DNA of 38,463 bases from Lacisediminihabitans sp. Lineage in GTDB: Bacteria; Actinomycetota; Actinomycetes; Actinomycetales; Microbacteriaceae. The position numbers were made by a program, and so were the translations under genes. The number at the start of each line of letters is the position of its first letter. The stretch's first letter is position 1. The notes under the pieces are model-generated. The model saw only the letters and a program-made list of their open reading frames with translations. It had not been told where the DNA came from and made no database searches. Shown piece after piece: positions 24,113-30,434 of the stretch. The stretch lies in NCBI GenBank assembly GCA_025362355.1, contig JANYGT010000208.1, forward strand, positions 1 through 38,463, in the 5' to 3' direction.

Positions 24113-24784
24113 TCAGGGCCCGCCGAGCCAGTGGTCGATGCGGTGGTGATCGGGCGTGAAGCCGTTCGCGACTCCCCACAAGACAGCCTGCGTGCGGGAG
24201 GTCACCCTGATCTTGCGGTAGATCGAGCGGATGTACGACTTGACGGTGTTCGGGCTGAGGTAGGTGAGCGCGGCGACCTCCGCGTTGTTCTTCCCCTGCG
24301 TGATCAGGGCGAGGATCTCGGATTCCCGATCGGTGATCCCCTCGCGGCGCCCAGGCCAGTCGAGGGCGAATGCGCTGGTGACGCGCCTCGGTGGCTGGCT
24401 GACGACCGTGTTGCCGGCGTGAACCTCTTCGAGAGCGGCGACGAGGTCGCGCGCCGGCAGCGTCTTCGACAGGTAGCCGTGAACGCCCTGATCGCGGGCG
24501 CTCTGCACGAGATCGGGGTGGAAGTTCCAGGTGTAGACGACGACGCGGCTGGCTCGCGGATTTCTCACCAGCGCCGAGATCTCTTCGTGATCGGATTCCG
24601 GCTGGGCGAAAGAGTCGTACAGCACGATGTCGGTAAAGTCGTTGAGCGCGGCGTTCGAATCGATTTCCGTCACGACGATCCGATCGCGGTAGCTGTCGAA
24701 CATGTGCGCGAGTCCGGTGAGTACGACGTCGTAGTCGTCGACGAGAGTCACGGTGACCGGTCGGGTGAGAGTCGTCGAGGGCAT
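24113..24784 (-). CDS. NarL/FixJ-family response regulator (LuxR HTH)
   Basis: A 223-residue regulator. The receiver domain has the acidic pair VDDYDVV, the likely phospho-acceptor Asp57 (DIVLYDSFAQP) and a lysine in GYLSKTLP. The C-terminal LuxR HTH reads GITDRESEILALITQGKNNAEVAALTYLSPNTVKSYIRSIYRKIRVTSRTQAVLWGVANGF. The DSFAQPESD segment after Asp57 departs from the usual D-x-x-M/L-P. No cognate kinase is adjacent. It lies directly upstream of the DUF6230 operon in the same orientation and divergent from the GlsB-like gene. A 7-2-7 type palindrome sits 11-28 bp before its start. Confidence 0.9.
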   Translation of the reverse strand: MPSTTLTRPVTVTLVDDYDVVLTGLAHMFDSYRDRIVVTEIDSNAALNDFTDIVLYDSFAQPESDHEEISALVRNPRASRVVVYTWNFHPDLVQSARDQGVHGYLSKTLPARDLVAALEEVHAGNTVVSQPPRRVTSAFALDWPGRREGITDRESEILALITQGKNNAEVAALTYLSPNTVKSYIRSIYRKIRVTSRTQAVLWGVANGFTPDHHRIDHWLGGP

Positions 24785-24794
24785 CCACTCAATT

Positions 24795-24812
24795 TACACC
24801 CCAAGGGGTGTA
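24795..24812. promoter_or_regulatory. Inverted repeat between the NarL-type regulator and the GlsB-like gene
   Basis: TACACCCC-AA-GGGGTGTA is a perfect 8-2-8 palindrome. The spacing resembles the 7-2-7 heptamer layout bound by NarL-type dimers. It lies 11-28 bp upstream of the regulator ATG and about 95 bp upstream of the divergent membrane-protein gene. Autoregulation is inference. Confidence 0.65.
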
Positions 24813-24907
24813 CCTGCTCACCCGGCGGGGTGCTTGGCTGGGACCTATCGTTCAGAAGGACGACGTGATCGCACGTGTTTCGCGTGCTTACCCTGAAAGC
24901 AGACATC

Positions 24908-25186
24908 ATGCTCGGACTCATCGTCAGCATCATCATCATCGGCCTGATCGCCGGAGCCGTGGCACGACTCCTCGTGCCCGGACGCCAGAACATCTCGATT
25001 CCGATGACGATCCTCCTTGGCATCGTCGGCTCCTTCGTCGGCGGGTTCCTCGGATTCTTCCTCTTCCACGCCGACCCCGCGGGCGGCTTCTTCCAGCCGG
25101 CCGGCATCATCGGCTCCATCATCGGGGCGGTCATCGTGCTGCTCATCTGGACCCGCGTCGGAAGCCGTCGCACCTCGCGTCGCTGA
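24908..25186 (+). CDS. GlsB/YeaQ/YmgE family membrane protein
   Basis: A 92-residue protein with three hydrophobic helices and the family pattern MLGLIVSIIIIGLIAGAVARLLVPGRQN(I)SIPMTILLGIVGSFVGGFLGFFLF...GGFFQPAGIIGSIIGAVIVLLIW. The family is called transglycosylase-associated or general-stress; the function is not settled. I prefer ATG 24908 because it gives the normal length and starts at the first helix; the ORF-track GTG at 24875 would add eleven polar residues. The ribosome site is weak. Monocistronic, followed by a strong intrinsic terminator. Confidence 0.88.
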   Translation: MLGLIVSIIIIGLIAGAVARLLVPGRQNISIPMTILLGIVGSFVGGFLGFFLFHADPAGGFFQPAGIIGSIIGAVIVLLIWTRVGSRRTSRR

Positions 25187-25202
25187 GGTATGGGCATTCA
25201 CG

Positions 25203-25230
25203 CCGAATAGAGAATGCCGAATAGAGAATG
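25203..25230. repeat. 14-bp perfect tandem duplication
   Basis: CCGAATAGAGAATG occurs twice in direct succession (25203-25216, 25217-25230) just before the terminator hairpin. Probably a slippage duplication in untranslated sequence. Confidence 0.85.
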
Positions 25231-25232
25231 AT

Positions 25233-25270
25233 GGGGGCCCGCAGGAAATGCTGCGGGCCCCCTCGTTGTT
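25233..25270 (+). terminator. Intrinsic terminator after the GlsB-like gene
   Basis: GGGGGCCCGCAG / CTGCGGGCCCCC form a perfect 12-bp stem with a 6-nt loop (GAAATG), followed by TCGTTGTT. It lies 46 bp after the GlsB-like gene and 36 bp before msrA, so it separates the two transcripts. Confidence 0.85.
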
Positions 25271-25306
25271 ATGAACAGAGAACGCTTTTTAGCGAAGGAG
25301 ACACTG

Positions 25307-25840
25307 ATGACCGAGCAGACCGCGGCAGCACGCACCGAGACGGCGATCCTCGCCGGTGGATGTTTCTGGGGAGCACAGCAATTGCTCCGCCGGCGTCCGG
25401 GGGTCATCTCGACGCGCGTCGGATATTCCGGTGGATCCGTGGAGAATGCGACCTACCGTAATCACGCGGGACACGCGGAGGCCGTCGAGATCGTCTTCGA
25501 TCCGAGCCTGATCTCGTACCGCGATCTCCTCGAGTTCTTCTTCCAGATCCACGATCCGTCGACGAAGGATCGCCAGGGAAACGATGTGGGTTCGAGCTAT
25601 CGTTCGGCGATCTTCTATGCCGACGACGAGCAGAAGCGCGTCGCACTCGAGACCATCGCCGATGTCGACGCATCCGGGATCTGGCCGGGGAAGGTCGTCA
25701 CCGAGGTCACCGCGGCCGGGGCTTTCTGGCAGGCCGAGGAGGAGCACCAGGACTACCTGGAAAAAGACCCGTACGGCTACACCTGCCACTTCGTCCGCCC
25801 CGGATGGAAGCTGCCGCACCGAGAAGACGCCTCCGTCTAG
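25307..25840 (+). CDS. msrA: Peptide methionine sulfoxide reductase MsrA
   Basis: A 177-residue MsrA that reduces methionine-S-sulfoxide in proteins. The catalytic motif GGCFWG is at residues 17-22 (nucleophile Cys19), followed by [37 protein letters not shown] and the C-terminal [27 protein letters not shown]. The Cys in YTCHF may be the resolving residue. ATG 25307 has AGCGAAGGAG 6 bp upstream; the ORF-track start at 25271 lies in a leader that includes CGCTTTTTAGCG, a small hairpin. Cytoplasmic oxidative repair, probably transcribed alone from behind the terminator at 25233. Confidence 0.95.
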   Translation: MTEQTAAARTETAILAGGCFWGAQQLLRRRPGVISTRVGYSGGSVENATYRNHAGHAEAVEIVFDPSLISYRDLLEFFFQIHDPSTKDRQGNDVGSSYRSAIFYADDEQKRVALETIADVDASGIWPGKVVTEVTAAGAFWQAEEEHQDYLEKDPYGYTCHFVRPGWKLPHREDASV

Positions 25841-25874
25841 CTGGACCCGCCTCCGAGAACGCCCCCGCACTTCT

Positions 25875-25952
25875 GAAAACGCAGGAGATACTCCTCAGAT
25901 CGAGCAAATCGTGCTTCCCTTGCTCGAAATCCCTCGAATCTCCTGCGTTTTC
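25875..25952. repeat. 78-bp nested inverted-repeat element before sufS
   Basis: Outer arms GAAAACGCAGGAGAT (25875-25889) and ATCTCCTGCGTTTTC (25938-25952) are perfectly complementary over 15 bp. Inner arms TCGAGCAA (25900-25907) and TTGCTCGA (25920-25927) pair over 8 bp, with unpaired 10-nt segments between the two stems. It lies in the 179-bp gap between msrA and sufS. The palindromic ends suggest a REP- or MITE-like element; there is no coding sequence inside. Confidence 0.75.
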
Positions 25953-26019
25953 GTTCGGGCGGCCGAACCCGGACACCACAGGGTTACGATGGAATTCAGA
26001 GCGAGTGGAGGCGGGCTTG

Positions 26020-27381
26020 ATGACCATGACTTCGTCGCAGACAGTTGCCCAGCCCCTGACGCACTCTGAGATCCTGGCCATTCGCGAGGACTTCCCCATC
26101 CTGTCGACAACGGTCAACGCACATCCGCTCGTCTATTTGGACTCCGGCGCCACGAGCCAGAAGCCGCGTGCCGTGCTGGATGCCGAACGCACCTTCCTCG
26201 AGACGGAGAACTCCGCCGTCCACCGCGGCGCCCACACGCTGGCCGCCCTCGCGACCGAGACCTTCGAGAATGCGCGCGCGACGGTTGCGCGTTTCATCAA
26301 CGCCGCCGACGACGAGATCGTCTGGACGTCCAACGCGACCGAGGGGCTCAACCTCATCGCGTACGCGTTCTCGAATGCGAGCGTCGGTCGCGGCGGGATC
26401 GAAGCGAAGCGGTTCGCGCTTTCACCAGGAGACGAGATCCTCGTCACCGAGATGGAGCATCACGCGAACCTCATCCCGTGGCAGGAACTCGCCGCGCGAA
26501 CGGGGGCGACGCTGCGCTTCGTCCCGATCGACGACGGGGGATCCCTCCGTCTCGAATCGCTCGACGAGCTCGTCAACGCGCGCACCAGGATCGTCGCCTT
26601 CACTCACGTGTCCAACGTGCTCGGGGTGATCAATCCGGTCGAACTGCTCGTGGCACGGGCGCGAGCGGTCGGCGCGCTCGTCGTGCTCGACGCCTGTCAG
26701 TCCGCTCCGCACTTTGCTCTGGACGTCGCCGCCCTCGACGTCGACTTCGCAGTGTTCTCGGGGCACAAGATGCTCGGCCCGACCGGGGTCGGGGTGCTCT
26801 ACGGGCGCAGTGAGCTGCTGAATGCGATGCCACCATTCCTCACCGGCGGATCGATGATCACGACGGTGACCATGGAATCCGCGGAGTTCCTGCCCGCGCC
26901 GCAGCGATTCGAGGCCGGCACCCAGCGGGTCTCGCAGGCCATCGGGCTCGCGGCCGCGATCGACTATCTCGACGCTGTGGGAATGGATCGGATCGCCGCC
27001 CACGAATCAGCACTCGGTGCGAAGCTCGCCGACGGCCTGCGGGCGATTCCGGGTGTGCGGGTGCTCGGCCCCGGCCCCGGCGAGGCCCGGGTGGGACTCG
27101 CAAGCTTCGACGTCGCCGGCATCCACTCGCACGATGTCGGCCAGTTCCTCGACGACCGCGGTATCGCCGTGCGGGTCGGACACCACTGCACTCAACCACT
27201 GCACCGCCGTCTCGGCGTCGTGTCGACCACCCGCGCGAGCGCGTACCTCTACACGACCGACGACGAGGTCGACGAGTTGCTCGCCGGTGTCGCCGACGTG
27301 TCGGCATTCTTCGGAGCGGCCAGACGAGGGGCCCGAGATGAGCGGCCAGCTGAGAGACCCGAGATGAGAGGCACCCTGTGA
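26020..27381 (+). CDS. sufS: Cysteine desulfurase SufS
   Basis: A 453-residue PLP-dependent cysteine desulfurase that supplies sulfur for Fe-S cluster assembly. The N-terminal motif is YLDSGATSQKPRAVLDA, the active-site histidine region is EMEHHANLIPWQ, the PLP-binding lysine is Lys250 in FSGHKMLGPTG, and the sulfur-carrying Cys390 lies in RVGHHCTQPLHRRLGV, as in class II (SufS) enzymes. ATG 26020 has GGAG 9 bp upstream; the ORF-track frame extends wrongly into the upstream palindrome. The C-terminal tail (about 25 residues, RRGARDERPAERPEMRGTL) is polar and extended. It overlaps sufU by 4 bp (GTGA). No sufBCD is in the window. Confidence 0.95.
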   Translation: MTMTSSQTVAQPLTHSEILAIREDFPILSTTVNAHPLVYLDSGATSQKPRAVLDAERTFLETENSAVHRGAHTLAALATETFENARATVARFINAADDEIVWTSNATEGLNLIAYAFSNASVGRGGIEAKRFALSPGDEILVTEMEHHANLIPWQELAARTGATLRFVPIDDGGSLRLESLDELVNARTRIVAFTHVSNVLGVINPVELLVARARAVGALVVLDACQSAPHFALDVAALDVDFAVFSGHKMLGPTGVGVLYGRSELLNAMPPFLTGGSMITTVTMESAEFLPAPQRFEAGTQRVSQAIGLAAAIDYLDAVGMDRIAAHESALGAKLADGLRAIPGVRVLGPGPGEARVGLASFDVAGIHSHDVGQFLDDRGIAVRVGHHCTQPLHRRLGVVSTTRASAYLYTTDDEVDELLAGVADVSAFFGAARRGARDERPAERPEMRGTL

Positions 27382-27830
27382 CTTCGGCGGAATTGAACGG
27401 CCTGTACCAGCAGATGATCCTCGACCACGCTCGCACCCCCTATGGCTTCGGCCTGACCGAGGGTGCCATCTCGCGCTCCCACCAGGTCAATCCGACCTGC
27501 GGTGACGAGATCACGCTCGAACTCCATCTCGAGCCGGGAACGGATGTCGTCTCCTCGGTGCGCTGGGAAGGTCACGGCTGCGCGATCTCGCAGGCATCCG
27601 CGAGCCTGTTCGCCGACCTCGTCGACGGTCTTCCGATGCCGGAGATCTCGACCCGGATCGATTCCTTCCGCGAGGTGATGCGCTCGCGGGGAACCATCGA
27701 TCCCGATGAGCGACTGCTCGGGGATGCCGTGGTGCTCGCCGGGGCATCCAGATACGTCGCGCGGGTCAAGTGCGCGATGCTCGCCTGGGTGGCGGCGGAA
27801 CACGCGATTTCGCTGGCGAAGGCGGCCTAG
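27378..27830 (+). CDS. sufU: SufU-type sulfur-transfer / Fe-S assembly protein
   Basis: A 150-residue SufU/IscU-fold protein that accepts sulfur from SufS. The conserved ligands are present: Cys41 and Asp43 (NPTCGDEI), Cys68 (GHGCAISQASASL) and Cys132 (RVKCAMLAW). The insertion between the second and third cysteine regions typical of SufU over IscU is present. In Gram-positive SufU proteins these residues bind zinc and the protein acts as a sulfurtransferase rather than a scaffold. The GTG start at 27378 overlaps the sufS stop, so the pair is translationally coupled. Confidence 0.94.
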   Translation: MTSAELNGLYQQMILDHARTPYGFGLTEGAISRSHQVNPTCGDEITLELHLEPGTDVVSSVRWEGHGCAISQASASLFADLVDGLPMPEISTRIDSFREVMRSRGTIDPDERLLGDAVVLAGASRYVARVKCAMLAWVAAEHAISLAKAA

Positions 27831-27855
27831 GGGTTTCCGACAGCGGAAGCCTCGG

Positions 27856-28182
27856 TCAGGCTCGCAGGGCGATCGGGACTATTCCCGGATACGCCCAGTC
27901 CACCTTGAGCGGCCCGATTCCGGCGCTCTCGGGAACTGCCGCGTTGATCTCCTCTTTCAGTGCGCCACGGAAAGCGATCGCGGCGGCCTCATTCTTCGCG
28001 ACAGCCTGGATCCGGAGTTCGTGCGGGTTGTCTTCGAGTAGCACCGAACCGACCCCCGGCATCCAGACGATCGCCTGGTTGCCATCGAGTTGCACGGAGT
28101 CGAAGCGGCCGAGTCGATGACGTACAAGATGGAGCCAGAGCATGGAATCCGTCGGACGGACAGTCAGGGTGATCACGATCAT
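27856..28182 (-). CDS. Small hypothetical protein, DUF2218-like
   Basis: A 108-residue cytoplasmic protein. The central part (SMLWLHLVRHRLGRFDSVQLDGNQAIVWMPGVGSVLLEDNPHELRIQAVAKNEAAAIAFRGALKEEIN) recalls DUF2218 proteins, in which a short helix, a Trp-containing beta-hairpin and a C-terminal helix alternate; I could not confirm the match. I prefer ATG 28182, which has AGAGG about 9 bp upstream, over ATG 28191, which is too close to it. Convergent with sufU (25 bp apart) and divergent from the SGNH hydrolase. No function is assigned. Confidence 0.7.
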   Translation of the reverse strand: MIVITLTVRPTDSMLWLHLVRHRLGRFDSVQLDGNQAIVWMPGVGSVLLEDNPHELRIQAVAKNEAAAIAFRGALKEEINAAVPESAGIGPLKVDWAYPGIVPIALRA

Positions 28183-28356
28183 GGTCGGCATCCTCTTTGT
28201 CGTATGGACTCACCGGGCGATGGGCTCGCTTGGTCTTCGTAGCCGACTCGCCAGCCGGTTGCCCGCACGTGACCGGAATCGAAAGGACGCCGAACACCGG
28301 GCCAGCGCAGAGGTTTCGCATAGCTTCCCTTTACACGGCCGACCTATCGTTCAAGA

Positions 28357-29064
28357 ATGCGTGGACGAACGGGGCGAACGGGACGACTGCGACGAATGGT
28401 CGCGGTTGCGGCGACGGCGACTGCGGCAGTGGTGACCCTCGCCGCGGGATCCGCCTCTGCCGCCGCATTTCCGGTCATCGTGCCGCACACGATCAACGCG
28501 TCGTCGCAGGGGCAGTTCGTGGTGGGGATCGGTGATTCGATCCTGGAGGGCCACGGTCTCTCTCCCGACCAGTCGTGGCTCGCCCTGCTTGCCGAGCGGC
28601 AGGGCTGGAAGCTCACCAATCTCGCGAGCGACGGCTCGGGTTTCGTCACGGAGGGGGACAATTCGGATACCTTCGCCGACCAGGCCGAGGCGGCGATCGA
28701 CCTGAAACCCGACATGATCGTGATCTCCGGCAGCAGCAATGATCTCGGGTCCGACGATGCGGCGATCGCGAGTGCCACACGCGCAACGATCGACAAACTG
28801 GCCGCCGCTCTTCCCGCAACGAAGATCGTGACCGTGAGTGCGGTTTGGGGTGACACGACGCTGCCGTCCCAGCTCGACTCGATCACGGCGGATGTCGCGA
28901 CCGCCGCCGCCGGGGTCGGGGCGAGTTATCTCGACATCGGCCAGCCGCTCGCGGGGCGTCCGGCGCTCATGCAGGCCGACGACGTGCACCCGACCGCCAG
29001 GGGCCAGCGCGTTCTCGCGGCAGCTGTCGGCAGGGCGATGCGTTCCGATCGCGTAACCGGGTGA
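28357..29064 (+). CDS. Secreted SGNH/GDSL-family hydrolase
   Basis: A 235-residue secreted esterase-like protein. A basic N terminus and hydrophobic core (RRMVAVAATATAAVVTLAAGSASAAA, cleavage near residue 37) form a signal peptide. Block I is VVGIGDSILEGHG with nucleophile Ser61, block III is VISGSSNDLGSDD with Asn128, and block V is ADDVHPTARGQ with Asp208 and His211. It should hydrolyse ester bonds outside the cell; the substrate is unknown. The ATG at 28357 has no Shine-Dalgarno sequence, and a TATCGT hexamer 6 bp upstream suggests a leaderless transcript. Confidence 0.9.
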   Translation: MRGRTGRTGRLRRMVAVAATATAAVVTLAAGSASAAAFPVIVPHTINASSQGQFVVGIGDSILEGHGLSPDQSWLALLAERQGWKLTNLASDGSGFVTEGDNSDTFADQAEAAIDLKPDMIVISGSSNDLGSDDAAIASATRATIDKLAAALPATKIVTVSAVWGDTTLPSQLDSITADVATAAAGVGASYLDIGQPLAGRPALMQADDVHPTARGQRVLAAAVGRAMRSDRVTG

Positions 29065-29073
29065 CGCGGCGGC

Positions 29074-29358
29074 TCAGCGGGTGAGGAGTCCCGCGCGTTC
29101 CGGATGCTCGTCGAACCACTGGCCGACGTACCAGCACATCGGTACGACGCGGAGGGAGGTGGATGTCTCGACGTCATCCATCGCGAAGGTGACGACCTCG
29201 CCGGCCCGCCCCTTTCCGCGCTCTTTCGGCTGCGTGTAGGTGCGGGTGAACGAGATGGCGTCGCCGCTGATCAGGTAGTCGGCGACGGCGGTGAGGTTGC
29301 CGTCGATCGTGAGGGTGTAGCGGCGGGCATCGGGCTCGTGAGCAAGAACGTGTGCCAT
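29074..29358 (-). CDS. Small GNAT-fold N-acetyltransferase-like protein (YjdJ/NATD1 type)
   Basis: A 94-residue protein matching the short GNAT group: YTLTIDGNLTAVADYLISGDAISFTRTYTQPKERGKGRAGEVVTFAMDDVETSTSLRVVPMCWYVGQWFDEHPERAGLL. The ERGKGRAG segment corresponds to the acetyl-CoA-binding R/Q-x-x-G-x-G/A loop and VVPMCWYV...HPE is the conserved C-terminal signature. The acetyl acceptor is not known for most members. ATG 29358 follows a plain 36-bp gap after the NlpC/P60 gene on the same strand; the two may share a transcript. Confidence 0.88.
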   Translation of the reverse strand: MAHVLAHEPDARRYTLTIDGNLTAVADYLISGDAISFTRTYTQPKERGKGRAGEVVTFAMDDVETSTSLRVVPMCWYVGQWFDEHPERAGLLTR

Positions 29359-29394
29359 AGGAGAACGCTACGCCGGAGGCGAGGCCGAACGAGA

Positions 29395-30024
29395 CTAGAT
29401 CTTGAGGCGGACGAAGAGCGGGGAGCCCCAGAATCCGGTCACGTGTTCGACGTACCGGCCCCAGGTCGGCGAGTTGTACATTCCGCCGGCCCCGTCGTAG
29501 ATGCCGACGTGACGGTGCGGCCACCAGACGAGGTCGCCGGCGACCGCCTGGGACTGATCGATGACGACTCCGAGTGCCGCCTGGTGATCGGCGCCGCGGG
29601 GAAGCTTGATGCCGAGCCCGGCGAACACGTACTGCGTGAATCCGTCGCAGGAGAAGCTCGTGGTCGGGCTGTTGCCGGTGCCGTAGGGGACCACCCCGAC
29701 GAACTGGGCACCATAGGCGAGGATCGCCGCTCCGCTGTAGGCCTGGCCGGGCGGTGTCGCACCGACGAACTTGTTGACGAGCGAAGCCGTCTTCACGAAG
29801 ATCGTCGGCGGAGCTGCTACCGGAGCAGGCTTCGTCACGGTGTAGGCGTCGCGCGCACTGGCTACGACATCCACCGAGGTGGCCACCGAAACCGTCTGCG
29901 CAGCCACCGGACGGGCCTGTACGGCCCCTTGGGGTCCCAGGTCTGCGTAGGCGGGGATGGCCGCGGTTGCGATGATTCCACACGCAACCACGATGGCCCC
30001 CAGCTTTGCCACGGCGGTAGTCAT
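29395..30024 (-). CDS. Secreted NlpC/P60-family cell-wall hydrolase
   Basis: A 209-residue secreted peptidase. The signal peptide spans about 1-27 (KLGAIVVACGIIATAAIPAYA). A Val/Ala-rich spacer follows, then the NlpC/P60 domain (about 95-209) with nucleophile Cys126 in TTSFSCDGFTQYVFAGLG, LPRGADHQAALG, the block GDLVWWPHRHVGIYDG with catalytic His172, and a Trp-containing end. The third polar residue is not obvious. These enzymes cut peptide stems in peptidoglycan (gamma-D-Glu-diaminoacid bonds). It is convergent to nothing and divergent from the small-peptide unit at 30.1 kb. Confidence 0.92.
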   Translation of the reverse strand: MTTAVAKLGAIVVACGIIATAAIPAYADLGPQGAVQARPVAAQTVSVATSVDVVASARDAYTVTKPAPVAAPPTIFVKTASLVNKFVGATPPGQAYSGAAILAYGAQFVGVVPYGTGNSPTTSFSCDGFTQYVFAGLGIKLPRGADHQAALGVVIDQSQAVAGDLVWWPHRHVGIYDGAGGMYNSPTWGRYVEHVTGFWGSPLFVRLKI

Positions 30025-30114
30025 CCGACCAGCCTAGGGCAAGGTGTCAAATCGGTAACGGTTCGGGCCAAAATAAAAAATGTTTCCCGACACGCCGAAA
30101 ACACTAGATGTAGT

Positions 30115-30147
30115 GGAATGACAGGAGTGTCATTCCGGTTATATAGT
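30115..30147 (+). promoter_or_regulatory. Promoter with overlapping palindromic operator
   Basis: GGAATGACA-GGAG-TGTCATTCC (30115-30136) is a perfect 9-4-9 inverted repeat. A near-consensus promoter overlaps it: -35 ATGACA (30118-30123), 16-bp spacer, -10 TATATA (30140-30145); TATAGT (30142-30147) with an 18-bp spacer is the alternative. A protein bound to the palindrome would block the -35 and spacer. Transcription would begin near 30152. The regulator is unknown. Confidence 0.72.
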
Positions 30148-30152
30148 GGGGA

Positions 30153-30200
30153 CCCACGACGACGGATGCCGAACGGCAGATGGCGTGGGGGCAATTTTTT
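30153..30200 (+). promoter_or_regulatory. Terminator-like attenuator hairpin in the peptide leader
   Basis: CCCACG (30153-30158) pairs with CGTGGG (30184-30189), enclosing a small TGCC-GAAC-GGCA hairpin. GGCAA and six Ts (30195-30200) follow. The geometry is that of a weak intrinsic terminator placed just after the predicted transcript start, so premature termination may control the peptide. The structure is inferred from pairing by eye. Confidence 0.5.
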
Positions 30201-30204
30201 ACAC

Positions 30205-30252
30205 CAACGCTTTTCAATCACAACGCTTTTCAATGACAACGCTTTTCAATGA
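30205..30252 (+). repeat. Three 16-bp tandem repeats in the peptide leader
   Basis: CAACGCTTTTCAATCA, CAACGCTTTTCAATGA and CAACGCTTTTCAATGA follow one another without a gap (30205-30220, 30221-30236, 30237-30252), followed by a partial CAACG. They differ at a single base. They lie between the attenuator and the ribosome site. The low-GC composition contrasts with the surrounding DNA. Possible binding sites or slippage products. Confidence 0.9.
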
Positions 30253-30270
30253 CAACGAGGAGGTCCGCAC

Positions 30271-30354
30271 ATGGACAACGACAACAACTTCGTCGGCGGC
30301 TACGCAGTACCCGTAGACCCGATGGACGACCTGCAGTGCGACAGCTGCCAGTAG
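30271..30354 (+). CDS. 27-residue peptide, orphan RiPP-like or metal-binding candidate
   Basis: Too short for the ORF track. The sequence is MDNDNNFVGGYAVPVDPM followed by DDLQCDSCQ. An AGGAGG site lies 7 bp before the ATG, the best ribosome site in the window. The peptide is acidic (Asp-rich), contains an internal Gly-Gly, and ends in Cys-x-x-Cys-Gln. It has no signal peptide or membrane helix. It has its own promoter and terminator. A double-glycine followed by a short Cys-containing tail recalls peptide precursors, and CxxC recalls metal binding, but no modifying enzyme is adjacent. I do not recognise the family; expression rather than function is what the sequence supports. Confidence 0.7.
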   Translation: MDNDNNFVGGYAVPVDPMDDLQCDSCQ

Positions 30355-30382
30355 GCAGCTGCCACCACACAACGGTGTAATT

Positions 30383-30423
30383 CAGCCCCGGCGCCAGTGA
30401 TGGCGACCGGGGCTGTTTTGGTT
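30383..30423 (+). terminator. Intrinsic terminator after the 27-residue peptide gene
   Basis: CAGCCCCGG-CGCCA-GTGA-TGGCG-(A)-CCGGGGCTG forms a 14-bp stem with one bulged A and a GTGA loop, followed by TTTTGGTT. It lies 29 bp after the peptide stop codon and 12 bp before the next gene. Confidence 0.9.
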
Positions 30424-30434
30424 AGGATTTGCGG

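Larger units (their letters stand above)
30025..30434. other. Gap holding the 27-residue peptide transcription unit
   Basis: The 410 bp between the NlpC/P60 gene (minus) and the first MaoC gene (plus) contain, in order: a 5-4-5 palindrome (CACTA...TAGTG, 30102-30115), an operator and promoter (30115-30145), a hairpin with a T-run (30153-30200), three 16-bp repeats (30205-30252), a ribosome site, the peptide ORF (30271-30354) and a terminator (30383-30423). Each is listed separately. Confidence 0.85.

Noticed and set aside
24842-24854. GACCTATCGTTCA shared with 28341-28353 in two promoter-like positions
   Set aside because: A 13-mer is expected to recur by chance several times in 38 kb, and no common -35 element precedes the two copies.
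30166-30252. 28-codon ORF (MPNGRWRGG...) in the peptide leader
   Set aside because: It has no Shine-Dalgarno sequence, and its second half is simply the 16-bp repeats read through three frames. Kept only as a possible leader peptide within the attenuator finding.
30205-30252. CRISPR-like direct repeats
   Set aside because: The 16-bp units are contiguous without spacers, only three in number, and no cas gene is present in the window.
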